The notes under the pieces are model-generated. The model had not been told where the DNA came from and made no database searches. It worked only from the letters and a program-made list of their open reading frames with translations. Both the position numbers and the translations under genes were made by a program. A stretch of 33,148 bases of DNA from Salibacteraceae bacterium (lineage in GTDB: Bacteria; Bacteroidota; Bacteroidia; Flavobacteriales_G; Salibacteraceae), in contig JANRBI010000099.1 in the NCBI GenBank assembly GCA_030727625.1, positions 1 through 33,148 on the forward strand, written 5' to 3'. Positions 15,815-24,828 of this stretch are shown here, in pieces (the first letter of the stretch is position 1; each line of letters starts with the position of its first letter).

Positions 15815-16525
15815 ATGCAAGACATCAATCTTTTAGAAGCATTAGAAAAAGCTCAACTTGAGCACAATCAAGGCCTGGTATTATCAGCAGCAGAATATAT
15901 TCTGAACCATGACGCTGAGACCGAACAAAACATCGAATCTCGAATAGTTGGCAAATCGAAAAACGATCAGTTGCACTCACCGTTGCACAAACTTGACGCA
16001 ACAAAAATGTTTGACGAAGCCAGCATTGAAAAGCTTTGCACACAGTATAGACTGCGTTTTTTAGATAGTAAATTATTTAAAGATCAAGTGCCTGCAGATG
16101 CAATCAGAGAGGTAAAAAGAATTGAATCAAGCACGGGTTATGTGTTTAAGAAATTCAGCATTATCGCTCCTGAAGAGCGATTTAATCTAGTGGACAGCAC
16201 AAAAGATCCGATCTTAATGGCCGTGCTGCCAAATGGAAAGTACTACTTCATTTTTCAATGGGGAAATGATATGGAATGGTACCAACGCATTCTAAAATAT
16301 CCGTTCCGTCACATGGGCACATTAGCCACTACCTCATTACTGATCGGTTTGTTGGTTACAATGATTGTACCTTCACAATTCGGAGATTGGCAAAGTGAAT
16401 TCTTTTTCAGATTCTTCATGTTTACCATGACTTCGTGCCTATTGATGACGCTTGCGATCATTACAGGAATAATGTATTCAAAGGACTTTAGCGAAAATGT
16501 TTGGAATAGTAAGTTTATCAAATAA
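15815..16525 (+). CDS. Unknown protein with two C-terminal membrane helices
   Basis: 236 aa. Residues 1-155 are soluble and charged: a helical start (LLEALEKAQLEHNQG) and a middle part with alternating strands (VLPNGKYYFIFQWG). Helices at about 168-186 and 199-221 anchor the C-terminus. No domain recognised. The layout (cytosolic domain plus helical hairpin) is common among uncharacterised Bacteroidota proteins. It overlaps the following lipoprotein gene by 29 bases, so they are likely coupled. Confidence 0.75.
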   Translation: MQDINLLEALEKAQLEHNQGLVLSAAEYILNHDAETEQNIESRIVGKSKNDQLHSPLHKLDATKMFDEASIEKLCTQYRLRFLDSKLFKDQVPADAIREVKRIESSTGYVFKKFSIIAPEERFNLVDSTKDPILMAVLPNGKYYFIFQWGNDMEWYQRILKYPFRHMGTLATTSLLIGLLVTMIVPSQFGDWQSEFFFRFFMFTMTSCLLMTLAIITGIMYSKDFSENVWNSKFIK

Positions 16526-16871
16526 CATCAAACTAGGCGTTATTGGCCTGGCCTTCATATCATTTACATCATGCAAATCCTCATCTGATAAAGGTGGGGA
16601 TTGTTTTTACAATTATGTTGATACTCATGCCAAGGTTATCGAGATGAAACCCGCTGCTGATGGAACCATTCAGGTAATTTTAGACTTTGACGCCAGCAGT
16701 CTTGCCCTCGAAGATCAAGACCTAGGTAAGTTGAAAGACATGAAAGTAGATCATGATTTTTTGGTGAGAAACAACATTGAAATTGGCAATAAATACTCCG
16801 TTACCGTAAGTGAAATCACCAAAGGCGATTGCACACCAATGTTTGTGAGTTTCAACCATTCTTTCGAATAG
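16497..16871 (+). CDS. Small putative lipoprotein, unknown function
   Basis: 124 aa. The N-terminal hydrophobic stretch ends at a lipobox-like FTSC (Cys26), so it is probably a lipoprotein. The mature part is beta-rich, with two further cysteines (in GGDCFYNY and KGDCTPM) that could form a disulphide. The start at 16497 is the only ATG ahead of the signal and lies inside the previous gene, giving a 29-base overlap in another frame. That is unusual in length but fits translational coupling. No family recognised. Confidence 0.65.
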   Translation: MFGIVSLSNNIKLGVIGLAFISFTSCKSSSDKGGDCFYNYVDTHAKVIEMKPAADGTIQVILDFDASSLALEDQDLGKLKDMKVDHDFLVRNNIEIGNKYSVTVSEITKGDCTPMFVSFNHSFE

Positions 16872-16901
16872 CATTCGCAATATTCTTTTCTTTGGCTTTG
16901 C

Positions 16902-17888
16902 ATGGACAATAATCAACTTAAGCAAGGTATTCTCGAAGGCAATATTCGTGCGCTTTCTAAAGCCATTACCTTGGTTGAAAGCACCAAGCCCGAACATCGC
17001 AGACAAGCCATTTCGCTTATAAATGAGCTATACGATCATCGAAAATCAAGCATTCGCCTTGGCATTACTGGAATTCCAGGTGTGGGCAAAAGCTCTTTCA
17101 TTGAGCGATTAGGACTCGATATTATCGGTCAAGGTTTGAAATTGGCTGTATTGGCCATTGATCCAAGCAGCACAAAAACAGGCGGTAGTATTTTAGGCGA
17201 CAAAACGCGCATGGAAGAATTGAGCCGTGCTCCTGAAGCTTTCATTAGACCTTCACCATCAAGTGGAACACTTGGCGGAGTTGCTGCCAGAACGCGAGAA
17301 TCTATGCTGCTATGCGAAGCAGCTGGTTTTGATGTCATTATTATCGAAACCGTTGGCGTAGGGCAAAGCGAAACAGAAGTCATTAACTTAAGCGATATTT
17401 TTATCATGCTTGCAATGCCTGGCACGGGTGACGAATTGCAAGGAATAAAGCGCGGAATAATGGAAGCCGCAGACCTGATCGTGATCAATAAAGCCGATGG
17501 CGAAAATATGAATGCCGCCAAACGAGCGAAAAAACAGCTTGAAATTGCGCTACACCTCTTCCCTGCTTCTGACAAAGGAATTGTGCCCAAAGTAAAACTG
17601 GCTTCTGCACTGAATAATATTGGTGTGAATGATGTTTGGAAATCACTTCAAAACACCCACAAAGAGTTGACTGAAAACGGTTGGCTAGAAAACGCTCGCA
17701 AAGCACAGCAAGCTAAAGCTTTTCAAAAACTAACTGAAATAAGCATTTACGAGCAAGTGATGCAACAGCTTGGCCGAGAAATGGGTCTTGAAAAAATCAA
17801 AGCTGATATTTTGAGAGGCAACATAAATGAATACGCTGCCTCCATTGAAATCATGAACGATTTGAAAAAGCTTCTAACCAAGCTTTGA
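16902..17888 (+). CDS. meaB: Methylmalonyl-CoA mutase-associated GTPase MeaB
   Basis: 328 aa, the full length for this G3E-family GTPase, which loads and protects the adenosylcobalamin cofactor of methylmalonyl-CoA mutase. P-loop GIPGVGKSS at 57-65, DPSSTKTGGSILGDKTRM (switch region), IETVGVGQSE and the base-recognition motif NKADG are all present, with a helical C-terminal dimerisation arm. The mutase subunits are not in the window. The gene lies 30 bases after the lipoprotein gene but is probably functionally unrelated to it. Confidence 0.95.
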   Translation: MDNNQLKQGILEGNIRALSKAITLVESTKPEHRRQAISLINELYDHRKSSIRLGITGIPGVGKSSFIERLGLDIIGQGLKLAVLAIDPSSTKTGGSILGDKTRMEELSRAPEAFIRPSPSSGTLGGVAARTRESMLLCEAAGFDVIIIETVGVGQSETEVINLSDIFIMLAMPGTGDELQGIKRGIMEAADLIVINKADGENMNAAKRAKKQLEIALHLFPASDKGIVPKVKLASALNNIGVNDVWKSLQNTHKELTENGWLENARKAQQAKAFQKLTEISIYEQVMQQLGREMGLEKIKADILRGNINEYAASIEIMNDLKKLLTKL

Positions 17889-17898
17889 TACAAGGAAT

Positions 17899-18432
17899 TT
17901 ACTCTACTTTTTTACGGTATTCTGATTTCAAAGCATCAATAGCGATGTCACTTGGCATGCGATCAAGCTTACCGATGGTTTCTAGAATCGCTGCCGAAAA
18001 AGTTAAGCTATCTGCATCTTTATCTACACGCTCTGCAGCTACTTTCAAAATATTCATCGTTTCATCTTTAGCATGTTTTACCATGTTCCAAGCTTGCGTA
18101 GAAATGTAAAGTTGCTGGGTAAGATTATGATCGAATTCTTCACGCACTATTTTGAAAATCTCTGCCTGCAAAAACCTTGCGCTCATCCCTGGTTTATTTA
18201 TTCTAAAAACAAGGCGCTCAGGATGAATTCTTTCTAAAAACAAGATCAATCGCTCATAAGCCTGCACTTGCATTGGCAGATAGTTACGTTCCTTTTTCAT
18301 TTTCCACTCTTGCTCTGTAGCTTTTTGTTGGTGATCAAAATATTGCTTCAACACTACATAAACCACAGCAATTACACCTGCTGCTGGAATCAAATAAAGA
18401 ATAATATCGAGAAGTTTTCCAAGGATTTCCAT
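17899..18432 (-). CDS. N-terminally anchored membrane protein, unknown (DUF7935-like)
   Basis: 177 aa. One N-terminal membrane helix (about 8-30) precedes a basic stretch and a long helical cytosolic domain (MQVQAYERLILFLERIHPERLVFR). The QAYERLxLFLERI pattern is shared by a conserved Bacteroidota family of unknown function, which I recall as DUF7935; the assignment is from memory. Convergent with meaB (10-base gap) and divergent from the aminotransferase gene. Confidence 0.75.
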   Translation of the reverse strand: MEILGKLLDIILYLIPAAGVIAVVYVVLKQYFDHQQKATEQEWKMKKERNYLPMQVQAYERLILFLERIHPERLVFRINKPGMSARFLQAEIFKIVREEFDHNLTQQLYISTQAWNMVKHAKDETMNILKVAAERVDKDADSLTFSAAILETIGKLDRMPSDIAIDALKSEYRKKVE

Positions 18433-18492
18433 AGCACAAATAACGTAAATCTGAAGTGTATTTTATGGCTGATTTTACGCGTTTCAATTTTT

Positions 18493-18500
18493 TAGCTTTG
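18493..18500 (+). promoter_or_regulatory. -7 box of the aminotransferase operon
   Basis: TAGCTTTG is an exact TAnnTTTG match 18 bases before the ATG at 18519. It lies inside a longer open frame reaching back to 18456, so it argues for the internal start. No clear TTG at -33. Confidence 0.6.
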
Positions 18501-18518
18501 CCACTTATTTCAAAACAC

Positions 18519-19712
18519 ATGTCTATACTTTCAAATCGTATTGAACAGCTCTCAGAATCAGAGACCATTGCTATGTCGCAACGCAGCCGCAACCTTAAAG
18601 CGCAAGGCATAGATGTGATTAACTTGAGCTTGGGCGAACCTGACTTCAATACCCCTGACTTCATCAAAAAAGCAGCAAAAGCGGCCATTGATAATAATGT
18701 AAGCCACTATCCTCCTGTACCAGGATTTGCAGAATTGCGCGAGGCAATTGCTCTAAAACTGAAGCGAGACAATAACTTAACCTACAATGCGAATCAAATA
18801 GTTGTATCAACAGGCGCCAAACAGAGCTTGATGAATACGGTTCTTTGCTTGGTAAATGAAGGTGACGAAGTAGTTATTGCTGCGCCCTATTGGGTTAGCT
18901 ATCGCGAAATGGTAAAATATGCTGGTGGCGAAGTAGTTGAAATTTCTACGGAAGTGGAATCAGGTTTCAAAATCACGCCTGCACAATTAGATGCGGCCAT
19001 TACACCAAAAACCAAGCTGTTCATGTTTTCTTCACCTTCAAACCCAACAGGTGGAGGTTACAGCAAAGATGAGCTTATTGCCTTGGGAGAAGTATTTAAA
19101 AAGTACCCGCACGTATTCATCATTTCTGATGAAATTTATGAGCACATCAGGTATGAAGGCGAGCATTTTAGCCTAGCTGAAGTAGACGAATTATACGACC
19201 GAGTTATCACTGTAAACGGTGTGTCAAAGGCATTTGCTATGACAGGTTGGAGAATCGGATACATTGCCGCTTCAGAAACCATCGCTAAGGCTTGTACAAA
19301 AATGCAAGGTCAGTTTACAAGTGGCGCTTCGGGCATTAGTCAAATGGCAGCAAAAGCTGCTATGGAAGCCAATCCAAGTGAAATTAAATACATGGTTGAT
19401 GCCTTTAAAAAGCGCAGAGAGATCATGGTTAACGGCATGAAAAGCATTCCTGGTTTTGTGTGCAACAATCCTGAAGGTGCATTTTATGTTTTCCCAAGAG
19501 TAGCTGAGTTGTTTGGCAAAAAACACGCGGATGGTGTCATTACTAACGCATCTGACCTGAGCATGTATTTATTGGATAAAGCGCATGTTGCTACTGTGCC
19601 AGGTTCAGCATTTGGCGCTGACGATTATATCAGACTTTCATATGCAGCTTCTGAAGAAGACTTAAATAAGGCTATCGAAAGAATAAAAACTGCAGTTGAA
19701 AATTTAAGCTAA
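18519..19712 (+). CDS. Aspartate/aromatic aminotransferase (PLP, class I)
   Basis: 397 aa. It transfers amino groups between aspartate (or related amino acids) and 2-oxoglutarate. Hallmarks of the class Ib group: SLGEPDFNTPDF near residue 40, SNPTGGGYS, SDEIYEHIRY, and the PLP-binding Lys237 in VSKAFAMTGWRIGY, whose last Arg segment binds PLP phosphate. Length matches the family. The frame is open 21 codons upstream, but the promoter box at 18493-18500 and the typical start MSILSNRIEQLSES support 18519. The stop overlaps the next start by one base (TAATG), making it the first gene of a four-gene overlapping run. Confidence 0.92.
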   Translation: MSILSNRIEQLSESETIAMSQRSRNLKAQGIDVINLSLGEPDFNTPDFIKKAAKAAIDNNVSHYPPVPGFAELREAIALKLKRDNNLTYNANQIVVSTGAKQSLMNTVLCLVNEGDEVVIAAPYWVSYREMVKYAGGEVVEISTEVESGFKITPAQLDAAITPKTKLFMFSSPSNPTGGGYSKDELIALGEVFKKYPHVFIISDEIYEHIRYEGEHFSLAEVDELYDRVITVNGVSKAFAMTGWRIGYIAASETIAKACTKMQGQFTSGASGISQMAAKAAMEANPSEIKYMVDAFKKRREIMVNGMKSIPGFVCNNPEGAFYVFPRVAELFGKKHADGVITNASDLSMYLLDKAHVATVPGSAFGADDYIRLSYAASEEDLNKAIERIKTAVENLS

Positions 19713-20719
19713 TGAACAACGCTGCAATTTCAAGCGCATTCGAGCGATTTAAACACCAAACCATTTTGGTAATTGGCGATATCATTGTTGACGCTTATTG
19801 TCGTGGAAGTGTTACCAGAGTTTCGCCCGAAGCACCGGTTCCTATTCTTGATATTAAAAGTCGTGAATACAGACTTGGTGGCGCTGCAAACGTTGCACTA
19901 AACATACACGGCATGGGCGCTAAGCCAGTGCTTTGTTCTATTGTTGGCAAAGATCATGGAGCTAAGCAAGTGCAAGAATTGATGCATGCACAAGGGCTTT
20001 CTACCGATGGGGTTTTTAAAAGTGAAGAACGCATTACTAGCGTAAAAACGCGCTTAATGAGTGGTCATCATCAGCTGTTGAGAATGGATGAAGAACAAAC
20101 CGATTTCATTTCTGAAACAGATAGAGACACCTTGATGGCTTTCATTTTGACGTTTATCGCAAATGAAAACCCAGACGCCATCATTTTTGAAGATTATGAC
20201 AAAGGCACCATTGATCAAAATTTGATCGAAGCGGTGATGAGCGTTGCCCAAAAGGTGAATATTCCGGTAACGGTTGATCCGAAAAAACGCAACTTTTTTC
20301 ATTACCAAGGCGCTACGTTGTTCAAGCCAAACATGCGCGAATTGGTTGAAGGCTTGAATCTTCCAAACCTCAAAAGCAGAGAAAAAGACCTTCATTTCGC
20401 TTTCGCAAAATTGACTGAAAGAATGCCCGTTGAAATGGCGTTTTTCACCCTTTCGGCCGATGGTGTTTTTATTACCAACGGACAAGAAAGCACGCATCAC
20501 ACAGCTCACAAACGAAATATAGCTGATGTTTCTGGCGCGGGCGATACCGTAATTAGTGTAGCCACCTGCGCACTTGCAGCAGGATTGGGAATGGATGAAA
20601 TAAGCTACTTATCAAATCTTGCTGGTGGCTATGTATGTCAGTTTTCAGGAGTGGTAGCTATTAGCGCAAGTGAACTAAGAACTGAATTCGAAAAAACAAC
20701 TTCGAACCGTGGATATTAA
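19712..20719 (+). CDS. PfkB-family kinase, D-glycero-D-manno-heptose-7-phosphate kinase-like (HldE N-domain)
   Basis: 335 aa, matching the RfaE/HldE kinase domain alone; the nucleotidyltransferase domain is absent. The expected reaction is phosphorylation of heptose 7-phosphate at C1 in ADP-heptose synthesis for LPS core. Seen: VIGDIIVDAYCRGSVTRVSPEAPVP, YRLGGAANVALN and the PfkB signature DVSGAGDT (272-279) with catalytic Asp278. Conserved next to trkH and menaquinone methyltransferase in Bacteroidota, from memory of synteny. The substrate could differ (another sugar phosphate), so I leave the symbol empty. It overlaps trkH by 11 bases. Confidence 0.85.
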   Translation: MNNAAISSAFERFKHQTILVIGDIIVDAYCRGSVTRVSPEAPVPILDIKSREYRLGGAANVALNIHGMGAKPVLCSIVGKDHGAKQVQELMHAQGLSTDGVFKSEERITSVKTRLMSGHHQLLRMDEEQTDFISETDRDTLMAFILTFIANENPDAIIFEDYDKGTIDQNLIEAVMSVAQKVNIPVTVDPKKRNFFHYQGATLFKPNMRELVEGLNLPNLKSREKDLHFAFAKLTERMPVEMAFFTLSADGVFITNGQESTHHTAHKRNIADVSGAGDTVISVATCALAAGLGMDEISYLSNLAGGYVCQFSGVVAISASELRTEFEKTTSNRGY

Positions 20720-22538
20720 AGGCCTCAGAGAACGAATAAACCTGTTTATCTACAACAGTAAAATCACCAATTTGAAGCGATTCAAGGTGGTTTCCATTTT
20801 GGTAAGCTTAATCTCGATTGGTTGCTTACTAACATTACACGGCTTCAATTTTGACGCTGAAACCAATAGAATGCTGCAGGCAGTGGTAGAGTTTTCTTTT
20901 GGATTTTATGTCCTTCACTACTTCGTAAAAATATTCTACGATTTCTCTCCTGTTCAATTCGTGAAAACGAACTGGTTTGAAGGATCGATGGTTTTTATTC
21001 TTCTGGTGGAAGGGATTTCAGTGAATTTCTTTGACACATTATTACTGCAAACACTATTCGAAAACCTAGGAATGGCAAGCGCTGGTGCCCTTTCTGTGGT
21101 TTTCCTTCAATTCTATCTTTTCATTGTAGTCTTCTTTGAACTAAGTGACAACACCAATCTTATTTCAAACATAAAGCTGCACCCATCTACCATTTTCATC
21201 TCTTCGTTTTTGGTAATTATCGGGCTGGGTACTGCCCTACTCATGATGCCTGCAATGACCACTGTTGAAGGTTCTATGCGCTTTATCGATGCACTATTCA
21301 CTTCTGTGAGCGCTACTTGTGTTACCGGATTAGCAGCAGTTGATACCGCCAATTTCTTCACTTATAAAGGTCAGTTCGTGATCATGCTTCTAATGAAGCT
21401 CGGTGGACTGAATATTGTCTCTTTCGCATACTTAGCTGCTTTTCTAAACCGGGTAGGTTTTGGTGTGAAACAAGACGAAATCATTGAAGATTTCATTACG
21501 AAAGACGCCTTTTACAATGCAAAGGGAATGCTAATTAAAGTATTCTCAATCAGTTTGTTTATCGAATTAGTTGGTGGTCTATTAATCTACTTACTTATCA
21601 CACCCGAAATGCCTTTCGAAACCGAAGGTGATAAAATATTCTTTGGGATATTTCATTCAATATCCGCATTTAACAATGGTGGATTCTCAACGGTGGTTGA
21701 TGGTATGTATGCCGAATTTTTAAGGCATTCATATTTAATGCACTGTGTGGTTGCATTGCTTATTTTACTTGGAGCTTTTGGCTTTACGGTAATGTTCGAT
21801 TTGTTTTCGCCATCGCTCATGCGCGAGCGCTTGAGACATCCATGGAAACAGCCCCAGGTGAGCACACGCCTTGCAGTTCGCACTCACATACTCTTGATTA
21901 TTATTGGAGCTGGTCTCTACCTACTAGCAGAATGGGACACAACCCTGGTCGGGCAAAATTTTGTGGAGAAAAATATTACCGCATTGTTCCAATCCATTTC
22001 TGCCCGTTCGGCAGGTTTAAACACAGCCGATGTTCATTCAATGAGCACGGCAACCATCATGATGCTAGTGATTTTAATGTTTATTGGAGGAAACACGTTC
22101 AGTACAGCCGGTGGTATCAAAACGTCAACGTTCGCGCTTATTTGTATTAATGCATACTCAATCATCCGAGGAAAGAAAAATGTAGAAGTAATGGGGCGAA
22201 CCATTACCCCAGACATCATGCTAAAGGCACTCACAGTGCTCGTAACCTTTGGCGGTGGCATGATCATTTGCACTTATTTATTGTGCCTTACAGAACCTCA
22301 TATTCTAGCAACTGAAGGCCGCAACTTCATGGATTTACTTTTTGAAGAAGTATCTGCCTTCAGCACATGCGGTTTAAGTACAGGCATTACAAGCATGTTA
22401 AGTGACAGCGGCAAAACAATACTCATATTCTCGATGTTCATAGGTAGGTTAGGAACGTTGTCCATCATTTTCGCTTTCGCGAAGAAGATTTTAACAACCA
22501 ACTACACATATCCAACAGAACATATAATGGTAGGTTAA
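20709..22538 (+). CDS. trkH: TrkH-type potassium transporter membrane subunit
   Basis: 609 aa, longer than E. coli TrkH (483 aa) because of an extra N-terminal membrane region (about residues 1-150). The four M1-P-M2 repeats follow, with filter-like loops SATCVTGL, SAFNNGGFS, SARSAGLNT and SAFSTCGLSTG, each with the selectivity-filter Gly. It takes up K+ in the inner membrane and normally partners with a TrkA RCK subunit, not present here. The start is GTG at 20709, overlapping the kinase gene by 11 bases; the first downstream in-frame Met is too deep in the membrane region. Its stop overlaps the menaquinone methyltransferase start by one base. Confidence 0.9.
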   Translation: MDIKGLRERINLFIYNSKITNLKRFKVVSILVSLISIGCLLTLHGFNFDAETNRMLQAVVEFSFGFYVLHYFVKIFYDFSPVQFVKTNWFEGSMVFILLVEGISVNFFDTLLLQTLFENLGMASAGALSVVFLQFYLFIVVFFELSDNTNLISNIKLHPSTIFISSFLVIIGLGTALLMMPAMTTVEGSMRFIDALFTSVSATCVTGLAAVDTANFFTYKGQFVIMLLMKLGGLNIVSFAYLAAFLNRVGFGVKQDEIIEDFITKDAFYNAKGMLIKVFSISLFIELVGGLLIYLLITPEMPFETEGDKIFFGIFHSISAFNNGGFSTVVDGMYAEFLRHSYLMHCVVALLILLGAFGFTVMFDLFSPSLMRERLRHPWKQPQVSTRLAVRTHILLIIIGAGLYLLAEWDTTLVGQNFVEKNITALFQSISARSAGLNTADVHSMSTATIMMLVILMFIGGNTFSTAGGIKTSTFALICINAYSIIRGKKNVEVMGRTITPDIMLKALTVLVTFGGGMIICTYLLCLTEPHILATEGRNFMDLLFEEVSAFSTCGLSTGITSMLSDSGKTILIFSMFIGRLGTLSIIFAFAKKILTTNYTYPTEHIMVG

Positions 22539-23275
22539 TGGCAGAAAACGCAGCAGAAAAAGTAAAGCCTTATTCAGAAGAAGGCAGTAAGAAAGAGCAA
22601 GTAGCTCAGATGTTTAACAACATTTCGGGAAACTATGATATGTTGAACCATTTGCTCAGCCTTAATATCGATAAGCTTTGGCGCAAAAAAGCGGTGAAGT
22701 TGGTAAGTAAGTATCAGCCAAAAACCATCCTTGACGTAGCTACTGGCACAGGCGATTTTGCCGTGGAGCTTTCGGCTTTAAAGCCAAATGAAATAAAAGG
22801 TATTGATATTTCATCAGGAATGCTTTCTGTGGGTCAAGCAAAAATGAAGCGTAAAAAGCTAAACCAACTCATTGATTTACAACTTGGTGATGCCGAAAAC
22901 ATACAATTTGAAGACGACTATTTCGAAACCGTAACAGTGGCTTTTGGTGTTCGAAATTTTGAAAACCTGAGCGCTGGATTAAGAGATATAAGACGCGTAT
23001 TGAAACCTGGCTATCCTCTGGCAGTACTAGAATTTTCGAAGCCTCGCATGTTTCCGATGAAGCAGCTTTACAACTTCTATTTCAAGTATATCTTGCCAAC
23101 CATTGGCAATACTATTTCAAAAGATGGAAGAGCTTACACCTATTTACCAGAATCGGTAAAGGCGTTTCCTGAAGGGAAAGATTTCATCGCTTTTCTAGAA
23201 GAAGTGGGCTACAAAAACATTTCTGAATACCGCCTCACATTCGGTATTGCAACTATTTATTTGGCTGAGAAATAA
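22538..23275 (+). CDS. ubiE: Demethylmenaquinone methyltransferase (UbiE/MenG)
   Basis: 245 aa, the usual length. SAM-dependent C-methylation of demethylmenaquinone, the last step of menaquinone synthesis. The SAM-binding motif I LDVATGTGDFA is at 65-75, followed by GIDISSGML, GDAENIQFED and the UbiE signature VAFGVRNFENL; the C-terminal part LPTIGNTISKDGRAYTYLPESV is also family-typical. Bacteroidota use menaquinone, so the MenG role is expected and the Q branch is unlikely. Joined to trkH by a TAATG overlap and followed 33 bases later by porT. Confidence 0.95.
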   Translation: MAENAAEKVKPYSEEGSKKEQVAQMFNNISGNYDMLNHLLSLNIDKLWRKKAVKLVSKYQPKTILDVATGTGDFAVELSALKPNEIKGIDISSGMLSVGQAKMKRKKLNQLIDLQLGDAENIQFEDDYFETVTVAFGVRNFENLSAGLRDIRRVLKPGYPLAVLEFSKPRMFPMKQLYNFYFKYILPTIGNTISKDGRAYTYLPESVKAFPEGKDFIAFLEEVGYKNISEYRLTFGIATIYLAEK

Positions 23276-23290
23276 AGTAGCCTAAACTTG
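23261..23290 (+). promoter_or_regulatory. Promoter of porT
   Basis: TTG (23261-23263), a 19-base spacer and TAAACTTG (23283-23290), one mismatch from TAnnTTTG. The -33 element lies in the last codons of ubiE. Spacing equals that of the rpsO promoter at 28211-28240. Confidence 0.5.
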
Positions 23291-23308
23291 CGTTGATTTG
23301 CTTCAACA

Positions 23309-24028
23309 ATGCTGATGAAGAAATACATAGCGCTGATTGTGCTTTGCACGTTTGTTTTTGCTGGCTTTAGCCAAAGAGACATTCCAGATAACCTCCCAAA
23401 TTTTGATAAGAAATTACTGCACTTTGGGTTTTCTCTTGGTGGTGGATCAAATGGTTTCGCCCTCAAACCTGACTTAACTAAGTCAGATTCATTGATAAAA
23501 CTAGAAGTTTTATCTCAACCTGGATTTAATGTGAATGTAGTTTCTGAACTGCATCTTGGGCCATACATGGGCTTGCGGTTTACTCCGGGTATTGCTTTTA
23601 GTTCACGTATTTTGAGATACACTTTTTACGAAGGAAACAGAGTTGCTAATAAAGTAATAGACCGAACGGTAGAATCCACATACCTCGATTTTCCTTTAAT
23701 CTTCAAATACCGATCAAAAAGGGTTAACAACTTCGCATCTTATGTTTTGGTTGGTGGTAGGTATAGCATCGACTTAGCGTCACAAGAAGGCGTGAATAAT
23801 CAAGTAGATGACAAAGGCGAATTCATCGTAAAACTGGGACGAAACAATTACAACCTCGAAACAGGCGCTGGTTTCGATTTCTTTTTAGAATACTTCAAAT
23901 TCTCAACCGAATTCAAGTTTTGTTATGGTTTGAACAATGTCTTAATTCAAGACAATACCATCTATTCAAGACCAATTACAGGTCTAAACTCTAAGATATT
24001 TATGATAGCCATCAATTTTGAAGGCTAG
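23309..24028 (+). CDS. porT: Type IX secretion system protein PorT
   Basis: 239 aa outer-membrane barrel with a cleavable signal (cleavage near FAGFSQ). The mature start LPNFDKKLLHFGFSLGGGSNGF is the characteristic opening of PorT/SprT proteins, and the remaining sequence is 8-strand-barrel-like. PorT is required for type IX secretion and gliding in Bacteroidota, though its exact step is unsettled. Context agrees: the order ubiE - porT - SpoU methyltransferase - TamL is, from memory, conserved in Flavobacteriia. A second ATG two codons downstream (MKKYIAL) is an equally good start. It overlaps the convergent methyltransferase gene by 4 bases. Confidence 0.85.
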   Translation: MLMKKYIALIVLCTFVFAGFSQRDIPDNLPNFDKKLLHFGFSLGGGSNGFALKPDLTKSDSLIKLEVLSQPGFNVNVVSELHLGPYMGLRFTPGIAFSSRILRYTFYEGNRVANKVIDRTVESTYLDFPLIFKYRSKRVNNFASYVLVGGRYSIDLASQEGVNNQVDDKGEFIVKLGRNNYNLETGAGFDFFLEYFKFSTEFKFCYGLNNVLIQDNTIYSRPITGLNSKIFMIAINFEG

Positions 24029-24777
24029 CTAAACCATTCATATAATATAATGGAGGCTGAAATGGCGGCATTTAAAGATTCTGCCTTTCCACTGCCCGTA
24101 ATGGTGATTTTATGACTGCAAAGGCTTTGTACGTTTTCACTAATTCCGTGAGATTCGCTTCCGATAACTACACATCCTTTCGAATTTTCCTTCACCAAGG
24201 TTTCTTTCAAGCTATCACCACCAAGCACGGCTGCATATACAGGGAAATCAAGTTTCCATGGAGCAAATTCCTGTAAAAAGATTCGCAAATCAGTGTAATG
24301 AACATTCACTCTAAAGAAACTACCCATTGTAGATTGAATCACTTTATTGTTAAATACATCTACCGTGTCTTCACTTGCTACAATATCCGTAATTCCAAAC
24401 CATTCACACGATCTTATTATCGTACCCAAGTTTCCTGGATCACGCAAACCATCAAGCATCAAAAAGCGTTTTTGCTTTAACTCATCAATAGAAAATGAAC
24501 CTTTTTCATATTCGATGATAGCCAAAAGTGGACTAGCCGAATTCATGGCCGTAATGCGCTCCATGTCCTTTTTACTGATTTCCACTTTTTCGCACTCAAG
24601 CGAAACAAACATGGACAAGTAACTTGAGTCTGTTGTGAAAATTTTGGTCACCTTTGCGCCTGAATGTGCAGCCTCAGAGAGGAGCTTCACTCCTTCTACT
24701 ATATACAGATGGTGAGCTTCGCGTCCTTTTTTACGATGAAGCGAAGTCACAAATTTTATTTCATTCTTCGAAATCAA
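24025..24777 (-). CDS. SpoU/TrmH family RNA 2'-O-methyltransferase
   Basis: 250 aa. The N-terminal RNA-binding substrate domain (about 1-100) has the HHLYIVEGVKLLSEA opening. The SPOUT catalytic domain has LDGLRDPGNLGTIIRSCEWFG (motif 1), VVIGSESHGIS (motif 2) and KAESLNAAISASIILYEW (motif 3), the trefoil-knot SAM site. It methylates ribose in rRNA or tRNA; RlmB-like versus TrmH-like specificity is not decidable. Convergent with porT and divergent from tamL. Confidence 0.92.
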   Translation of the reverse strand: MISKNEIKFVTSLHRKKGREAHHLYIVEGVKLLSEAAHSGAKVTKIFTTDSSYLSMFVSLECEKVEISKKDMERITAMNSASPLLAIIEYEKGSFSIDELKQKRFLMLDGLRDPGNLGTIIRSCEWFGITDIVASEDTVDVFNNKVIQSTMGSFFRVNVHYTDLRIFLQEFAPWKLDFPVYAAVLGGDSLKETLVKENSKGCVVIGSESHGISENVQSLCSHKITITGSGKAESLNAAISASIILYEWFS

Positions 24778-24800
24778 AATCTTGGCAATATTCTAAGCAT

Positions 24801-24808
24801 TAGCTTTG
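24801..24808 (+). promoter_or_regulatory. -7 box of tamL
   Basis: TAGCTTTG, an exact TAnnTTTG match, 20 bases before the proposed TTG start at 24829. A TTG at 24782-24784 lies 16 bases upstream, slightly short for a -33 element. Confidence 0.55.
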
Positions 24809-24828
24809 GGCCAAAGATAACGCCCACA

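Noticed and set aside
16887-16894. Promoter box for meaB (TTTCTTTG)
   Set aside because: One mismatch in the TA pair and only 7 bases before the ATG, leaving almost no leader; not convincing.
17129-17590. 153-aa minus-strand frame inside meaB
   Set aside because: Ser/Pro/Ile-rich antisense shadow of a clear GTPase gene.
20054-20509. 151-aa minus-strand frame inside the PfkB kinase gene
   Set aside because: Antisense shadow; the plus-strand product has intact kinase motifs.
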